Shown in pieces: positions 63,641 to 64,000 of a DNA stretch of 64,000 nt. The notes under the pieces are model-generated. The model made no database searches. It saw nothing but the letters and a program-made list of their open reading frames with translations, and was not told where the DNA came from. This DNA comes from Yamagishiella unicocca (lineage: Eukaryota > Chlorophyta > Chlorophyceae > Chlamydomonadales > Volvocaceae). The position numbers and the translations under genes are program-made. The stretch spans positions 98,885 to 162,884 of the forward strand of contig BDSL01000154.1 in NCBI GenBank assembly GCA_003116995.1. The letters are read 5' to 3'. Numbering within the stretch: position 1 is the stretch's first letter; every line of letters starts with the position of its first letter.

Positions 63641-64000
63641 CGCACGCGCCTGGCATGCTCGCACGCGCCTGGCATGCTCGCACGCGCCTGGCATGCTCGC
63701 ACGCGCCTGGCATGCTCGCACGCGCCTGGCATGCTCGCACGGCGGCCTGGCATGCTCGCACGCGCCTGGCATGCTCGCACGCGCCTGGCATGCTCGCACG
63801 CGCCTGGCATGCTCGCACGCGCCTGGCATGCTCGCACGCGCCTGGCATGCTCGCACGCGCCTGGCATGCTCGCACGCGCCTGGCATGCTCGCACGCGCCT
63901 GGCATGCTCGCACGCGGCCTGGCATCGCCTGGCTGGCATATGCTCGCACGCGCCTGGCTGGCACTGCTGCCGCACGCGCCTGGCATGCTGCGCCACGCGC
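63641..64000. repeat. 19-bp tandem repeat running off the window
   Basis: The unit CGCACGCGCCTGGCATGCT is repeated about 14 times from 63641 to 63912, with one 21-bp variant near 63737, then degenerates toward the right edge. It lies in the intron after the last visible antiporter exon. Long open frames on the minus strand here are a product of the repeat. Confidence 0.93.

Overview
This window is nuclear DNA from a green alga, most likely a volvocine (Chlamydomonas/Volvox-type) species. The evidence is very GC-rich coding sequence, short exons separated by many GT..AG introns with C-rich acceptors, alanine/glycine/glutamine-rich linkers, and plant-type telomere-like (CCCTAAA)n tracts inside introns. 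Nothing looks bacterial. The species assignment is inference.

Layout. (1) 1-4140: a tandem satellite with a 46-bp unit organised into higher-order repeats of about 605 bp. (2) 4131-8288: a broken coding-like stretch and otherwise no recognisable gene. (3) 8289 to about 38060, minus strand: one very large gene. I could join about 50 exons in a continuous reading frame, roughly 3,550 codons. It has armadillo-like helical repeats, an IQ motif, long low-complexity linkers and an EF-hand-like C-terminal region. Its function is not recognised. (4) 40851-42773, minus strand: a complete three-exon patatin-like phospholipase. (5) 44910 to beyond 63342, plus strand: a plasma-membrane SOS1-type Na+/H+ antiporter in at least 25 exons, with a histidine-rich loop, an inserted linker of about 1,100 residues, and a cyclic-nucleotide-binding-like domain cut off near the window edge.

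From about 37.1 to 44.9 kb the DNA is visibly less GC-rich than its flanks. The 5' exons of the giant gene, the patatin gene and the first recognisable antiporter exon lie in or at the edge of this block. The patatin and antiporter genes diverge from a shared region at 42.8-44.9 kb.

The most interesting signal is in the introns. Short related sequences, typified by GAGAAGACCCGG and by ACCGGTTACACGACATGGG, recur about 30 times in the two big genes, which lie on opposite strands. Almost without exception they read inward from the nearest splice site: sense just after donors, antisense just before acceptors. Intron 27109-27568 carries both arms as an inverted repeat. This is what introns made from, or filled by, inverted-repeat DNA elements (introner-like elements) would look like. 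Other introns hold telomere-like tracts and a 37-copy 16-bp minisatellite.
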